A DNA stretch of 24,170 nt from NCBI GenBank assembly GCA_964493475.1, contig CAZBNS010000017.1, forward strand, positions 1 to 24,170, read 5' to 3'. Below, piece after piece: positions 7,279 to 15,772 of this stretch; within the stretch, counting starts at the first letter, position 1; each line of letters starts with the position of its first letter. A program made the position numbers and the translations under genes. The DNA is from CALXSC01 sp964493475. Lineage in GTDB: Bacteria; Pseudomonadota; Alphaproteobacteria; Rickettsiales; UBA1997. The notes below the pieces were generated by a model. It saw nothing but the letters and a program-made list of their open reading frames with translations, made no database searches and was not told the origin of the DNA.

Positions 7279-8475
7279 TTATAATTTGTCTACAGCTTTT
7301 TTAATTAATTCCACACCCTCTTTAATTTCCTCAAAACTGCAGGCATAGCATATTCTAAATGAGCTAGGTATTCTAAACGCTTCACCGGGAGTTGTAGCAA
7401 CTCCATTTTCAAGCAAATATTCACACATCGCAACATCATTTTGAACTGCCAAATTTGTGCTGTTTTTTAATGCGCTATAATCAACCATAACATATAAAGC
7501 GCCATCTGGTTTTTCTGCTTTTAAGCCTTTTATATTGTTATTGATAAAATCACATGCAAAATCTCTATTTTTTTGCAATCTGCTTATTAAATCTTTATAA
7601 TATTGGCTCAAATCTTTTTTCAATACTTTTTTGGCTATTATTTGAGCTATATTATTTGTGTTTGAGTTAATTAAAACTTGGCAGTTATAAACCCTTTGCA
7701 ACAACTCTTGATTATAGCAAAGAACATAGGCAATTCTATCCCCGGCCATTGATATACTTTTTGAAAAACCATTGAATACTACAATTCTCTTTAGCAGTTC
7801 TTTATCATCAGTTGCCTCAGCTATGCTGCAAACTCTATTGTCTGTAAAATGAATATTGCTGTAAATTTCGTCAGACATGGCAATCATATTAGGATATTTT
7901 TTTAAAACATTTAAAAGAGCATTTAATTCATGTTTTGAGTAAATCGCACCAGTTGGATTTCCGGGATTTGTAATAATAAAAGCTTTTGTTCTTGGCGTAA
8001 TGCATTTCTCTAAAATTTCTGGAGTTAATTTATAGTTATTTTCAATTTTTGTATCAGCCAAAACAGCTTTTCCCTTAAAATTTTCCAACATATTAAAATA
8101 TGTTACCCAAGTTCCTCTTGGTATTATAACTTCATCGCCCTCATTAATAATTGAATTAAAAGTATAAAAAATTCCAGCTCTAGTTCCGCTAACTATTGTA
8201 ATTTCCTTATTTACATCATAAACAAGGCCGCTTTGTTTCTTTATTTCATCTACAACTAATTGTCTCAATTCCAAATCACCTCTTATATTTGTATAGTGAT
8301 TTGAATTATTAAATTCTTCATCAGTAATCTCGGAAATCTTGATAGGCCTTTCTGTGTCTAAATTTCCAATATTTAATTTTACTATTTTTACACCCTGCTG
8401 TTGAAGTGTCATAATTTTTCGGTTTATTAAATCAATGCACGATGGACTAATTGTTCTATTTGAAAAAATTTGCAT
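7279..8475 (-). CDS. Class I/II PLP-dependent aminotransferase (aspartate aminotransferase-like)
   Basis: This 398-residue enzyme is a fold-type I PLP aminotransferase, expected to move an amino group between an amino acid and a 2-oxo acid in the cytosol. Seen residues are 'YTNIRGDLELR' (61-71), the cofactor motif TNPGNPTG (169-176, with N173), D202 and Y205 in SDEIY, the Schiff-base lysine K239 in GFSKS, and a C-terminal arginine in SSFRICYA that usually binds the substrate carboxylate. 'SGTRAGIFY' (96-104) replaces the more usual 'GAKQALY'. Subgroup features fit aspartate/aromatic/alanine aminotransferases, and substrate cannot be decided by eye. It is a single-gene unit, divergent from the TPR gene, with a good promoter of its own. 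No biosynthetic genes are nearby. Confidence 0.9.
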   Translation of the reverse strand: MQIFSNRTISPSCIDLINRKIMTLQQQGVKIVKLNIGNLDTERPIKISEITDEEFNNSNHYTNIRGDLELRQLVVDEIKKQSGLVYDVNKEITIVSGTRAGIFYTFNSIINEGDEVIIPRGTWVTYFNMLENFKGKAVLADTKIENNYKLTPEILEKCITPRTKAFIITNPGNPTGAIYSKHELNALLNVLKKYPNMIAMSDEIYSNIHFTDNRVCSIAEATDDKELLKRIVVFNGFSKSISMAGDRIAYVLCYNQELLQRVYNCQVLINSNTNNIAQIIAKKVLKKDLSQYYKDLISRLQKNRDFACDFINNNIKGLKAEKPDGALYVMVDYSALKNSTNLAVQNDVAMCEYLLENGVATTPGEAFRIPSSFRICYACSFEEIKEGVELIKKAVDKL

Positions 8476-8507
8476 TTTATTATTTATAAATTTTATTTAC
8501 ACTGGTT

Positions 8508-8536
8508 GTTATAAACAAAAAATAGATTTTTTTCAA
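8508..8536 (-). promoter_or_regulatory. Promoter of the aminotransferase gene
   Basis: On the minus strand TTGAAA (8536-8531) is followed after 17 bases by TATAAC (8513-8508), each matching consensus at 5 of 6 positions. Transcription would begin about 25-30 bases before the ATG. Confidence 0.55.
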
Positions 8537-8585
8537 GTAATTTTTATTGTAAAGTGGATAATTAAGTATTTTAAGCGATTATAAA

Positions 8586-8622
8586 TAGCTCCCCTGCCAA
8601 CGTAGCTTACAACTGGGAGCTA
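8586..8622. repeat. Short palindromic repeat between divergent genes
   Basis: TAGCTCCC and GGGAGCTA form an exact 8-base inverted repeat around a 21-base loop. It lies in the divergent gap upstream of both the aminotransferase and TPR genes, so a terminator role is unlikely. It appears to be a decayed copy of the repeat family. Confidence 0.5.
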
Positions 8623-8702
8623 AAAATAAAATAAGATTTAATTATTTCTTGAAAAATAAACTTTATATATAATTATTGATTTAGTACCATAAAATATAAA
8701 TT

Positions 8703-9812
8703 ATGAAAAAAATTCTTCTGGCAGTATTTATAATCTGCAATCTTTTTACACTTCCAAGTTTTTCAATGAGCCAGGAAGAAATGGAAGGTTTTATATATGT
8801 AGATTTTTATGACTTCGTTAACACTTATGGTGCAAGAAGAAAAAATCTAGTTAAAGGAAGTTATAATGATAAAGAAATTGATATTACAAGCTCAGGTTCA
8901 ATTACATATTTAGAGCCAGCAGAAAAATATATATTCTATTTGGAATATAGAGGTGCAAATAGGAATATTAATATTAACCAACAACCATTTTTGTTGGATT
9001 GGTTTAAGGTTTCCAACTTAGCAAACATTAAAGATGAGAATACTGCAGAAAGTATTTTGGCTGATTCAAACTTTGAACTATTTTTTACATCAACCATGTA
9101 CTCGACAAGAGGAAGAGCTTACTTTTTAACTACTCAACGGGTAATTAGTGATAATATGGCTGCAAATTTAAAAGTTGGAGAGTTAATAAAAGTTTATACT
9201 CTAAATCTTGGTAATTATGCTGGAAGCATACCAGTCTTTTTGGTTGTTGGCTATGAAAAAGCCGCAACAATTGCACAGGCAATACAAGATAAAATGTATT
9301 TTCAACAATATTTTCCGGTTTTAAGAAATGATATATTTGATAGAAGATATGACAAAGCAAAGGGAAATGTTGAACTATTATTAAAAAAATATCCAGATAA
9401 TGTAGAATTAAAACTTAATTTATGTTTAATTTTCAACAAAACGAACTTTTTTAAAAAAGCCGCTGATTGCTATAAGGAAATTTTGAATAAAAGCCCAAGA
9501 AACTATAATGCTTATTATGGTCTAGCTATGGTATATTATAATGAGAGAACTGGATCTTCCAACTCACAAAGAATGCAAAATATTATTGAAAATACAACAA
9601 AATCTATTAGTATAATTAATAGTTTAACACAAACGCCTAATGGAAGTTTGGCGATGATTTATTATAATGCGCTGTATTTAAGAGCTATGGCAAAAGTTGA
9701 AATTCAAGATCAAACAGCTATTGATGATTTGGAAAAAGTTAATAAAAACCAACCGACTTTAGTTAGTTCTGATAGTATTGATATGTTTAAAAAAATTTTG
9801 GGATTATATTAG
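8703..9812 (+). CDS. Exported protein with TPR repeats, function unknown
   Basis: The 369-residue protein starts with a classical signal peptide (MKK, then a hydrophobic run, probable cleavage near residue 21), so it is likely periplasmic. Residues 22-185 are mixed beta/alpha with no motif that I recognise. Residues about 205-285 contain TPR-like helix pairs: 'KGNVELLLKKYPDNVELKLNLCLIFNKTNFFKKAADCYKEILNKSPRNYNAYYGLAMVYYN'-type periodicity, with the usual small and aromatic positions and the PDN/PRN turns; a further helical stretch runs to the end. TPR proteins usually serve as protein-binding scaffolds. No cysteine suggests a lipoprotein box at the cleavage site. It is a single-gene unit; no neighbour indicates a pathway. 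Confidence 0.8.
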   Translation: MKKILLAVFIICNLFTLPSFSMSQEEMEGFIYVDFYDFVNTYGARRKNLVKGSYNDKEIDITSSGSITYLEPAEKYIFYLEYRGANRNININQQPFLLDWFKVSNLANIKDENTAESILADSNFELFFTSTMYSTRGRAYFLTTQRVISDNMAANLKVGELIKVYTLNLGNYAGSIPVFLVVGYEKAATIAQAIQDKMYFQQYFPVLRNDIFDRRYDKAKGNVELLLKKYPDNVELKLNLCLIFNKTNFFKKAADCYKEILNKSPRNYNAYYGLAMVYYNERTGSSNSQRMQNIIENTTKSISIINSLTQTPNGSLAMIYYNALYLRAMAKVEIQDQTAIDDLEKVNKNQPTLVSSDSIDMFKKILGLY

Positions 9813-9839
9813 AGGACTGTTCGTTTGTAATAATTATAA

Positions 9840-9907
9840 GTAGCCCTTTGTCGCTCTGTGATATTTGACTTCGTCAGAGCTTCGCCGAATGAAAACAAGG
9901 ACTAGGG
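9840..9907. repeat. Palindromic repeat with inverted core
   Basis: It begins TAGCCCTTTGTC and ends ACAAGGACTAGGG. The interior (ATATTTGACTTCGTCAGAGCTT, then CGCCGAA) is the reverse complement of the core found at 1230-1260 and 15550-15575, so the same core occurs in both orientations within these repeats. It lies between the converging TPR and rph genes. Confidence 0.55.
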
Positions 9908-9951
9908 AATGTATGCTTGCATAACATTGCCAGTGAAATGAAAATTGAGCA

Positions 9952-10173
9952 TTAGACACTATTCACAAAGGTTCTTTATAATTTTGTTTAATAAAATCAA
10001 CTTCTCATAAATTTTTGCATTTAAAATCTAACTTTTACCTTAACCCACTTTGTCCTGTTGAAAATTTTTACTCAACGTATTCATATACGCTTTTGTAAAA
10101 AATTTTGAAGACTCCTATTGGTTTTTTGTAAAAACGATTTTACCCTGCAAAAAAGTTTGTTAACAGTGTCTAA
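9952..10173. mobile_element. 222-bp element with terminal inverted repeats (MITE-like)
   Basis: The ends TTAGACACTATTCACAAA (9952-9969) and TTTGTTAACAGTGTCTAA (10156-10173) are inverted copies matching at 16 of 18 positions. The interior is AT-rich and has no open reading frame of note. Length and structure fit a miniature inverted-repeat element or an internally deleted insertion sequence. I see no clear target-site duplication. It fills the gap between the palindromic repeat and the 3' end of rph. Confidence 0.5.
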
Positions 10174-10176
10174 AAA

Positions 10177-10905
10177 TTATTTTAAATCCAACACTTCTTT
10201 TTGTTTTTGAACTAAAATATTTGTTCCTTCTAAAGCAAGTTTATACATTTCATCAAGTCTTGAAAAGCCAAATGGTTTGCCTTCGGCTGTTCCTTGTATT
10301 TCAACGATTTCTTGTTTATCATTCACTATAAAATTAACATCAGCTTCAGAATTGCTGTCTTCCTCATAATCCAAATCAAGAATTGAATTTCCTTTATAAA
10401 TTCCGCATGAAACAGCGGTAATCATTCCACTAATTGGATTAATTTTTAGATTTCTAGCTTTCATTAAATTTTTTATTGCCAAATATAAGGCTACATAACC
10501 TCCTGTGATTGAGGCGCATCTAGTTCCGCCATCAGCTTGCAAAACATCGCAGTCAACTATTATCTGCCTTTCTCCAAGAAGTTTCATATTCATGCAGGCT
10601 CTGAGACTTCTGCCAATTAATCTTTGAATTTCAGTTGTTCTACTATTGGGTTTGCCTACATTGATTTCTCTTTGTATTCTTTCTTGAGTGGATCTAGGAA
10701 GCATGCTATATTCCGCCGTTACCCAGCCGCCTTTTCCAGCGTTTTTTAGAAATTGCGGTAATTTTTCTTCAACAGTTGCGTTGCATAAAACCTTTGTGTT
10801 TCCGCAAGAAATTAAACAAGATCCCTCTGCGTATTTATTAACATTTGGTTCAATTATAAGTTCCCTTAATTCGTTTCTTTTCCTTCCAGATGGCCTAGTC
10901 ATCAT
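10177..10905 (-). CDS. rph: Ribonuclease PH
   Basis: This is a phosphate-dependent 3'-to-5' exoribonuclease that trims tRNA 3' ends in the cytosol, normally as a hexamer. From the ATG at 10905 the protein is 242 residues, close to the usual 238-240, and begins MMTRPSGRKRNELR, which matches the family's N-terminal RPSGR motif. An upstream in-frame TTG at 10944 would add 13 unlikely residues and is not chosen. Other signatures are 'GNTKVLCNATVEEKLP', 'GGWVTAEYSMLPRST', 'R..EIQRLIGRSLRA', and the phosphate-binding stretch 'QADGGTRCASITGG'. All expected motifs are intact. It lies directly downstream of the ASCH gene (46-base gap) on the same strand, and both concern RNA. Confidence 0.95.
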   Translation of the reverse strand: MMTRPSGRKRNELRELIIEPNVNKYAEGSCLISCGNTKVLCNATVEEKLPQFLKNAGKGGWVTAEYSMLPRSTQERIQREINVGKPNSRTTEIQRLIGRSLRACMNMKLLGERQIIVDCDVLQADGGTRCASITGGYVALYLAIKNLMKARNLKINPISGMITAVSCGIYKGNSILDLDYEEDSNSEADVNFIVNDKQEIVEIQGTAEGKPFGFSRLDEMYKLALEGTNILVQKQKEVLDLK

Positions 10906-10951
10906 ATTATAATAATTACTTATGTTATTATGATATGATGGCAAATATAAA

Positions 10952-11278
10952 TTACAATGTTTTAATTTCTAACCCTAGAACGCCGTATTTTTCTTGTTGC
11001 TCTTTTGAATAAAATTCCAAAATGCACCCATTTAGTTCTTGAATAGAATTAAAACCAGTTTTCTTTATGTCAAATAGCTTTGTTAAATTTTCAAAATTGT
11101 TGGAATTATATAGTTTTATGACTTGAACTTGCAAAATTTCGTTATTCTCATCATTTTTTAAAATTAAAATATTCCCAACTTTAATATTTTTTCTTTTTTC
11201 ATCAAAAAGTCTTAATTCAATGGTTTTCTTGCCATTTTTTATTAAATCAAAATATTTTTTTCTAAGGTTTAATTCCAT
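10952..11278 (-). CDS. ASCH (PUA-like) domain protein
   Basis: From the ATG at 11278 this is a 108-residue single-domain protein; an upstream TTG at 11311 would add 11 residues and seems less likely. The sequence begins MELNLRKKYFDLIKNGKKTI and continues ELRLFDEKRKNIKVGNILIL: the ASCH pattern of 'K...F..I..G.K.iE.R' followed by 'i+vGd.i.f'. It ends with a 'YGVLGLEI' strand, also typical. ASCH domains have a PUA-like beta-barrel thought to bind RNA or modified nucleosides, and one relative is an N4-acetylcytidine amidohydrolase. The position just upstream of rph on the same strand supports, but does not prove, an RNA-related job. Confidence 0.75.
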   Translation of the reverse strand: MELNLRKKYFDLIKNGKKTIELRLFDEKRKNIKVGNILILKNDENNEILQVQVIKLYNSNNFENLTKLFDIKKTGFNSIQELNGCILEFYSKEQQEKYGVLGLEIKTL

Positions 11279-11337
11279 AAAGTTTTCTTTTTTAAGAATA
11301 ATTTCAATCAATTTATATATATATTTGTTTTTCTTTG

Positions 11338-11637
11338 TTAATATCTCTCTTGATAAACCATTCTTTTTCTGTATTCGAACCGTGTGCTTTTTTGTGTTTC
11401 TCTTAAAAATTTATTTTGATATGTGCTTAAGCTTGAACATTTTATAGTTTCTAAAAAATTACTTTTTCCCAAAGCATTTAGTCCATAAATAGTCGCTCCT
11501 TTTAAAGCTTCAATTTTTCTAGAATCTCTTTTAAAAAAATGGTTCTTTAAATCGCTACTTCTATTATTAGTAGCCATATTATTTGATTCAAATTTTTTGC
11601 CAAAAGACAAAAAACTACTACATATAAATTTTAACAA
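11338..11637 (-). pseudogene. Truncated AAA-type ATPase (AAA_15/RloA-like) remnant
   Basis: The 99-codon frame matches the N-terminus of a family of about 400-residue ATP-binding proteins that often start 'MLL.F...NFLSF' and contain 'LKGA.IYGANASGKSN'. Here it reads 'LKFICSSFLSF', then LKGATIYGLNALGKSNFLETI, a Walker A loop with two substitutions (A-to-L and S-to-L). After about residue 66 the similarity fades, and a stop follows at 'ERY'; the ABC-type signature and Walker B regions are absent. The likely start is TTG, preceded by AGGGAG. Relatives are often found in phage-defence or toxin-antitoxin loci, so this may be a relic of a lost defence gene. A short functional protein cannot be excluded. 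Confidence 0.65.
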
Positions 11638-11728
11638 AATTCTCCCTTTTTCCCAAAATTTAAATTTAAGTTAGTAAATTGCATTTTATTTTGCAAGAAA
11701 AAACAACATATTTTTTGTTATTTTTTCT

Positions 11729-14700
11729 TTATATCTCTTCCACCTCCACACTCCAACCATCAACTCCGTCATCAACAATCATCGCACTTGTATAAATCCA
11801 CTCAGTTGCGTTGGTAATTACCATACTCCTAGCCACGTCATCATTTTCATCTCTAATTAGTAAAATATAATTTTTATTGTTTAGATTTTCTGCGCTATCT
11901 TTCCAATTATACGAGCCTCGCATTCTGCGGCACCAAGAAATTTTATAGTCTCCTGTTCCTAAATCTAAAATTTTTATATGGCATACTGGCAATGGCTTTA
12001 AATTTTTCCCAGTAAGTTGCAATGTTTTGTCTGTTGAGTTGTCAAAACTGTCTTTAAATGTTATAAATTTATAATCATAGCTTGTATCAACATCCTTTGC
12101 TGCATATTGTTGTTTGATTAAACCTCTATTTAAAAATATAAATTTTTCGCTGTTAATATGTGTGGAGATATAGTTTTCTGTTCCGTATTGCCCTCTTAAT
12201 AATTGGCTTAGTTTGAAGCTCCCGTCTTCTTGCAATTCAACTTTTTTAAATTGTATAATTTCATTTCCAACAAGCGCCAAGTTTTCACCATCAAGAAAAT
12301 CAAACATATCGGCAGTTTCTAAAATATCTGTATTAACCATGTCGTTAAATATAACATAAAGGTTATTTGAATAATCAAAGCAATAAGGCTTTGCGTTGTT
12401 TAATTTATTTAAACATGTTCCAACTATAGAATTTGTTCTGCTTTCATTAATTATATTGAAATTGCTGCTGCCGGTTTTTGCCGAATAAACACCGCAGCCA
12501 TTCCATCCTTTTTCAATTGCATTTGTTGTAAAAAATATTTCCGGCTTATCAATATCTGTGTGAATGTTGTTTATTGCTGGCAATTCAAAAATTTCTGCAT
12601 TTGTTATGCTTGTTGGCAAAATGGTTTCAATATTATCATATTTTTCCTCTTCTTTTATGAAATTATATAGGGAATTATCGCATTTTACCGCTTTAATATA
12701 CAATGTATTATCACTATTTATTGTAATATTCATAATCCTTAAAATAATATCAGTATTATTTATGTTTAAAGTGATAACATCTGCGGAATTTAAATAAATA
12801 TATTTTGGCGGCAATTGAAATTCATAAATTATTCTTTCCAGCCACATTGAATATAGCAATTTTTCTACAACTTGTTGTGCTTTGAATGCTGTGATTACGA
12901 CTGGAATGCTTTCATTCTCTTTTTTATTGCTATTTACCGAAGTTCTTTCTGAATAAGTATGGCTAGGTTCGTATTTAAAATCTTTATTTATATAATTTAA
13001 GTCAAGCTTATATGGCAATTCATTTTCTCCAATAATACTTGCCTTAAAATATATTCCATTTTCAATTTCCGTTAAATCATCATCATATATTTTTAAAGAA
13101 CTTGTTGTATTTTTTGAAGTGATGTAAAGCTGTCCTTCCTTTTCATAATAATCAAAAAAGAAGACTTTTTGAAGTATTGATAAGACTTCATTGATAGAAA
13201 TTTTGGTATTTAAGGCTATGCCGTCAATGCTGTCATAAATATTTACATCTCCAAGCAAGTTTTTGTCTATTTCCGCATCCTCCAATAAGCCTTTTATCAT
13301 ATTTGAAAATATTAAATTTCCAAGTTTTCCATTTATCCAATGTCCGTAATGCCAAATGCTTCCATCAGTCCACACGCTTAATAAATTTGGAAAAAACGGA
13401 TATGGCCTAGCGTCCCAAGCCCATAAAAATTTTCTTTCAATCATTGTTGAATTTACCCAAACTTCTTCCGTTGCTTGAATAGCTTTTCTTTGTGCGAAAT
13501 AATCAAGTTTTCCCTCAGAAAATCTAGGAAATCCTCCATCAATGGATTTTGGATCGTAAAATTTATTTGGTTCATTTGAAGTTCCGTCAACACTGGCAAA
13601 ACCATATTCTGTAAACCATATTTTTTTGCTTTGAGGAATCCAGTCTGTTGTATTTCCATTTGGGTTTACATGATAATTTTTCCACCACCATTCAATATTT
13701 TTCCAAGCATATTTGGCTTCAATAGTTGACTTTGCAGTTCTTCCGCTATCTGTATAAATCCAATCATAACCCTCGCCGCTAGTCCAGCCATCTTTTACAT
13801 CTTGTTTTGTAATTAGACTTTCTTTTTTATCAGTTAATGGAAAATATGCGTCAATGCCAACAAAATCAATATTATTATTAGCCCACAGTTTATCCATATT
13901 ATACCAACCATCATTCGTATGATGATATTCCGACCAATCCCCTGCATAACCAATTTTCACATTGCTTCCCAAAATACTTCTAACTTGACTTGCAAGATTT
14001 ATAAAACAATCAACCGCTGGATATGTTCTATTATTATCAACTTCTGTATAGATTTTTGTCAGCCCTATCATCTCGCTGCCAATTATAAAAGCATCGCAAT
14101 AATCTTTTACCAAATTTGCATAATGCAAAATAAAAGCATTATAACCATTGTTTTTTGTAAAAAATGTTTCAACATCGCTTGCGTTTCCAGTTAAATAACC
14201 CCTCCATGCTTTGTTTTGAATATCCATAAACATCATTGGATAAAACATCACTTTATACCCTTCGCTTTTTAGATGTTGCAAATATCTAACAATACTTGCG
14301 TCATTCGTGGTTCCGCCATATCTCAGCATTTCATTATCACTGGAAATTAAATTAGCAGTTTCTCTAGTAAAATTTCCAACTCGCCATTCAATTGGAGAAG
14401 TCATAATTGTTGGAAAAAGCGGATTGATTTTAAATTCAACTCTAGGCTCAATACTGCATGAGGCTATATTCAAATTATTTCCAAACCAAACAACCACTGG
14501 AGCCACCCAATTGCAATTAGGCAAAGTAGTTTTTAATTGTTGAGTTGCGACAATTGAATCTGCCACATTACTATTATTATTTTGATTAAGTCTTGCTTGA
14601 ACTCCAGTATAATGCCACTCTTCAAACCAAATAAAACCTTTAAGTTTAGAAACAACAACAGTATCATAGACGAACTCACCGCATCCGGGAATTAAATTTA

Positions 14701-15337
14701 CTGCACTTACTAAATTTTCAACTTCTTCCTCTTGAACAAAATTTTTTGTAATTTCAAATGTAAAGTTTGGTATCCTATTTCCAAATTCCGCCAAAGGCAA
14801 ATTTTCAAAAAGCACATAACATAATCCTCTATAAGCAGGAGTTTTATCAACGCCTTCTACAGATTGAATTAAACTATCCGGAGTCTGATTTTCTGTTCCA
14901 TTATAAAACCTATGCGTATAGCCTGACAAGTCTATTAAATCAGTATCCGCCCAGACTTTTCCAAGCTTGCTCACTTCGCCATTGCAAATAGCAATCGCAA
15001 CATTTGCATAGTAATAATATTCAATATTTGTTTGATAACTTTTACTTCCTTTTCCAGTTTGATAGCTCGTAATATATTCTTTTCTAACTTCCTTAATGTC
15101 TGTCGCCCATATAATATTTCCCGCAAGCCTGACAGTTCCATAAACAGTTGGAATAATTTCATTATATCCGCTTTTTTGGACAGTTAAATCACTCAGCCTA
15201 CTACTAATTTTATCTTTTTTCCAAGTTTTATCGTCATCAAAATATTCATAAAATGGATTAGCGCTCAATGTATTTAAAATAGAACTTCTTTTGCTGTTAA
15301 TTGTTGAGGCAACGGTGGATATTACAAAATTTGTCAT
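11729..15337 (-). CDS. GTA/phage-type baseplate multidomain protein ('megatron')
   Basis: This 1202-residue protein belongs to the tail-tip/baseplate family of gene transfer agent gene 15 (Rcc01698-like). Order: N-terminal tail part with 'YNEIIPTVYGTVRLAGNIIWATDI' (58-81) and 'LCYVLFENLPLAEFGNRIPNFTFEI' (172-196); a TIM-barrel glycoside-hydrolase-like domain at about 345-665 (QVRSILGSNVKIGYAGDWSE, DFVGIDAYFPLTD, WFTEYGF); then phage-tail-3-like and C-terminal beta domains, including 'LLRGQYGTE' and the closing 'ISWCRRMRGSYNW'. E422 (GSE) and E577 (FTEYGF) sit where clan-A hydrolases carry their two catalytic glutamates. In GTAs the protein forms the tail tip and contacts the recipient envelope. 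No other phage or GTA gene is in the window, yet the frame is full length. Confidence 0.9.
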   Translation of the reverse strand: MTNFVISTVASTINSKRSSILNTLSANPFYEYFDDDKTWKKDKISSRLSDLTVQKSGYNEIIPTVYGTVRLAGNIIWATDIKEVRKEYITSYQTGKGSKSYQTNIEYYYYANVAIAICNGEVSKLGKVWADTDLIDLSGYTHRFYNGTENQTPDSLIQSVEGVDKTPAYRGLCYVLFENLPLAEFGNRIPNFTFEITKNFVQEEEVENLVSAVNLIPGCGEFVYDTVVVSKLKGFIWFEEWHYTGVQARLNQNNNSNVADSIVATQQLKTTLPNCNWVAPVVVWFGNNLNIASCSIEPRVEFKINPLFPTIMTSPIEWRVGNFTRETANLISSDNEMLRYGGTTNDASIVRYLQHLKSEGYKVMFYPMMFMDIQNKAWRGYLTGNASDVETFFTKNNGYNAFILHYANLVKDYCDAFIIGSEMIGLTKIYTEVDNNRTYPAVDCFINLASQVRSILGSNVKIGYAGDWSEYHHTNDGWYNMDKLWANNNIDFVGIDAYFPLTDKKESLITKQDVKDGWTSGEGYDWIYTDSGRTAKSTIEAKYAWKNIEWWWKNYHVNPNGNTTDWIPQSKKIWFTEYGFASVDGTSNEPNKFYDPKSIDGGFPRFSEGKLDYFAQRKAIQATEEVWVNSTMIERKFLWAWDARPYPFFPNLLSVWTDGSIWHYGHWINGKLGNLIFSNMIKGLLEDAEIDKNLLGDVNIYDSIDGIALNTKISINEVLSILQKVFFFDYYEKEGQLYITSKNTTSSLKIYDDDLTEIENGIYFKASIIGENELPYKLDLNYINKDFKYEPSHTYSERTSVNSNKKENESIPVVITAFKAQQVVEKLLYSMWLERIIYEFQLPPKYIYLNSADVITLNINNTDIILRIMNITINSDNTLYIKAVKCDNSLYNFIKEEEKYDNIETILPTSITNAEIFELPAINNIHTDIDKPEIFFTTNAIEKGWNGCGVYSAKTGSSNFNIINESRTNSIVGTCLNKLNNAKPYCFDYSNNLYVIFNDMVNTDILETADMFDFLDGENLALVGNEIIQFKKVELQEDGSFKLSQLLRGQYGTENYISTHINSEKFIFLNRGLIKQQYAAKDVDTSYDYKFITFKDSFDNSTDKTLQLTGKNLKPLPVCHIKILDLGTGDYKISWCRRMRGSYNWKDSAENLNNKNYILLIRDENDDVARSMVITNATEWIYTSAMIVDDGVDGWSVEVEEI

Positions 15338-15535
15338 AAATTTTTATTTTTTTATTAAGATTAAAAAATAGAAAAATTGATGGAAGTGTAAAAATTATTA
15401 TGACTATGCTTAATTGAGTAATATGGAAATCTTGAAAAAAGCTACGAAAATTTGATGGGTGTTATAAGAGATTGAAGAAAAACTAATAAGATAAAAGATT
15501 GGTAAAAGTAATATTATGCAAACAAACACTCCCTA

Positions 15536-15595
15536 CTCCTTATTTTAATTCGGCGAAGCTCTGACGAAATCAAATGTCCCAAGACAAAGAGGAGT
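15536..15595. repeat. Palindromic repeat, decayed copy
   Basis: Ends TCCTTATTTT and GACAAAGAGGAGT flank the core CGGCGAAGCTCTGACGAAAT, CAAATGTCCC, which is shared with 1230-1260 and, inverted, with 9855-9890. It lies in the 435-base gap between the M23 peptidase gene and the baseplate gene, both on the minus strand. Confidence 0.45.
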
Positions 15596-15659
15596 TTTAA
15601 AACATTTTGAAACAAGACTAAATGTCAACAGAGTTGGTAGAACTAAAGAATAATAAGGA

Positions 15660-15683
15660 GACTATATTAAAAATAATATAGTC
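15660..15683. other. Perfect AT-rich hairpin downstream of the M23 gene
   Basis: GACTATATTA and TAATATAGTC form a perfect 10-base stem around an AAAA loop. It lies about 90 bases past the stop of the minus-strand peptidase gene. No clean T-run follows on that strand, so it is at best a weak terminator. The rest of the gap 15338-15772 holds nothing else recognisable. Confidence 0.35.
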
Positions 15684-15772
15684 CCAATAAAATTATTCAC
15701 GCAAAAATCTTAGTATTTCTTTATAATTCTGTTGCCACTAGAATAGTATACAACCATCAACGATTATTTGAA

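Noticed and set aside
10906..10944. N-terminal extension of RNase PH from a TTG start
   Set aside because: The extra 13 residues are not part of the family, whose N-terminus is the RPSGR segment; the internal ATG fits the normal length.
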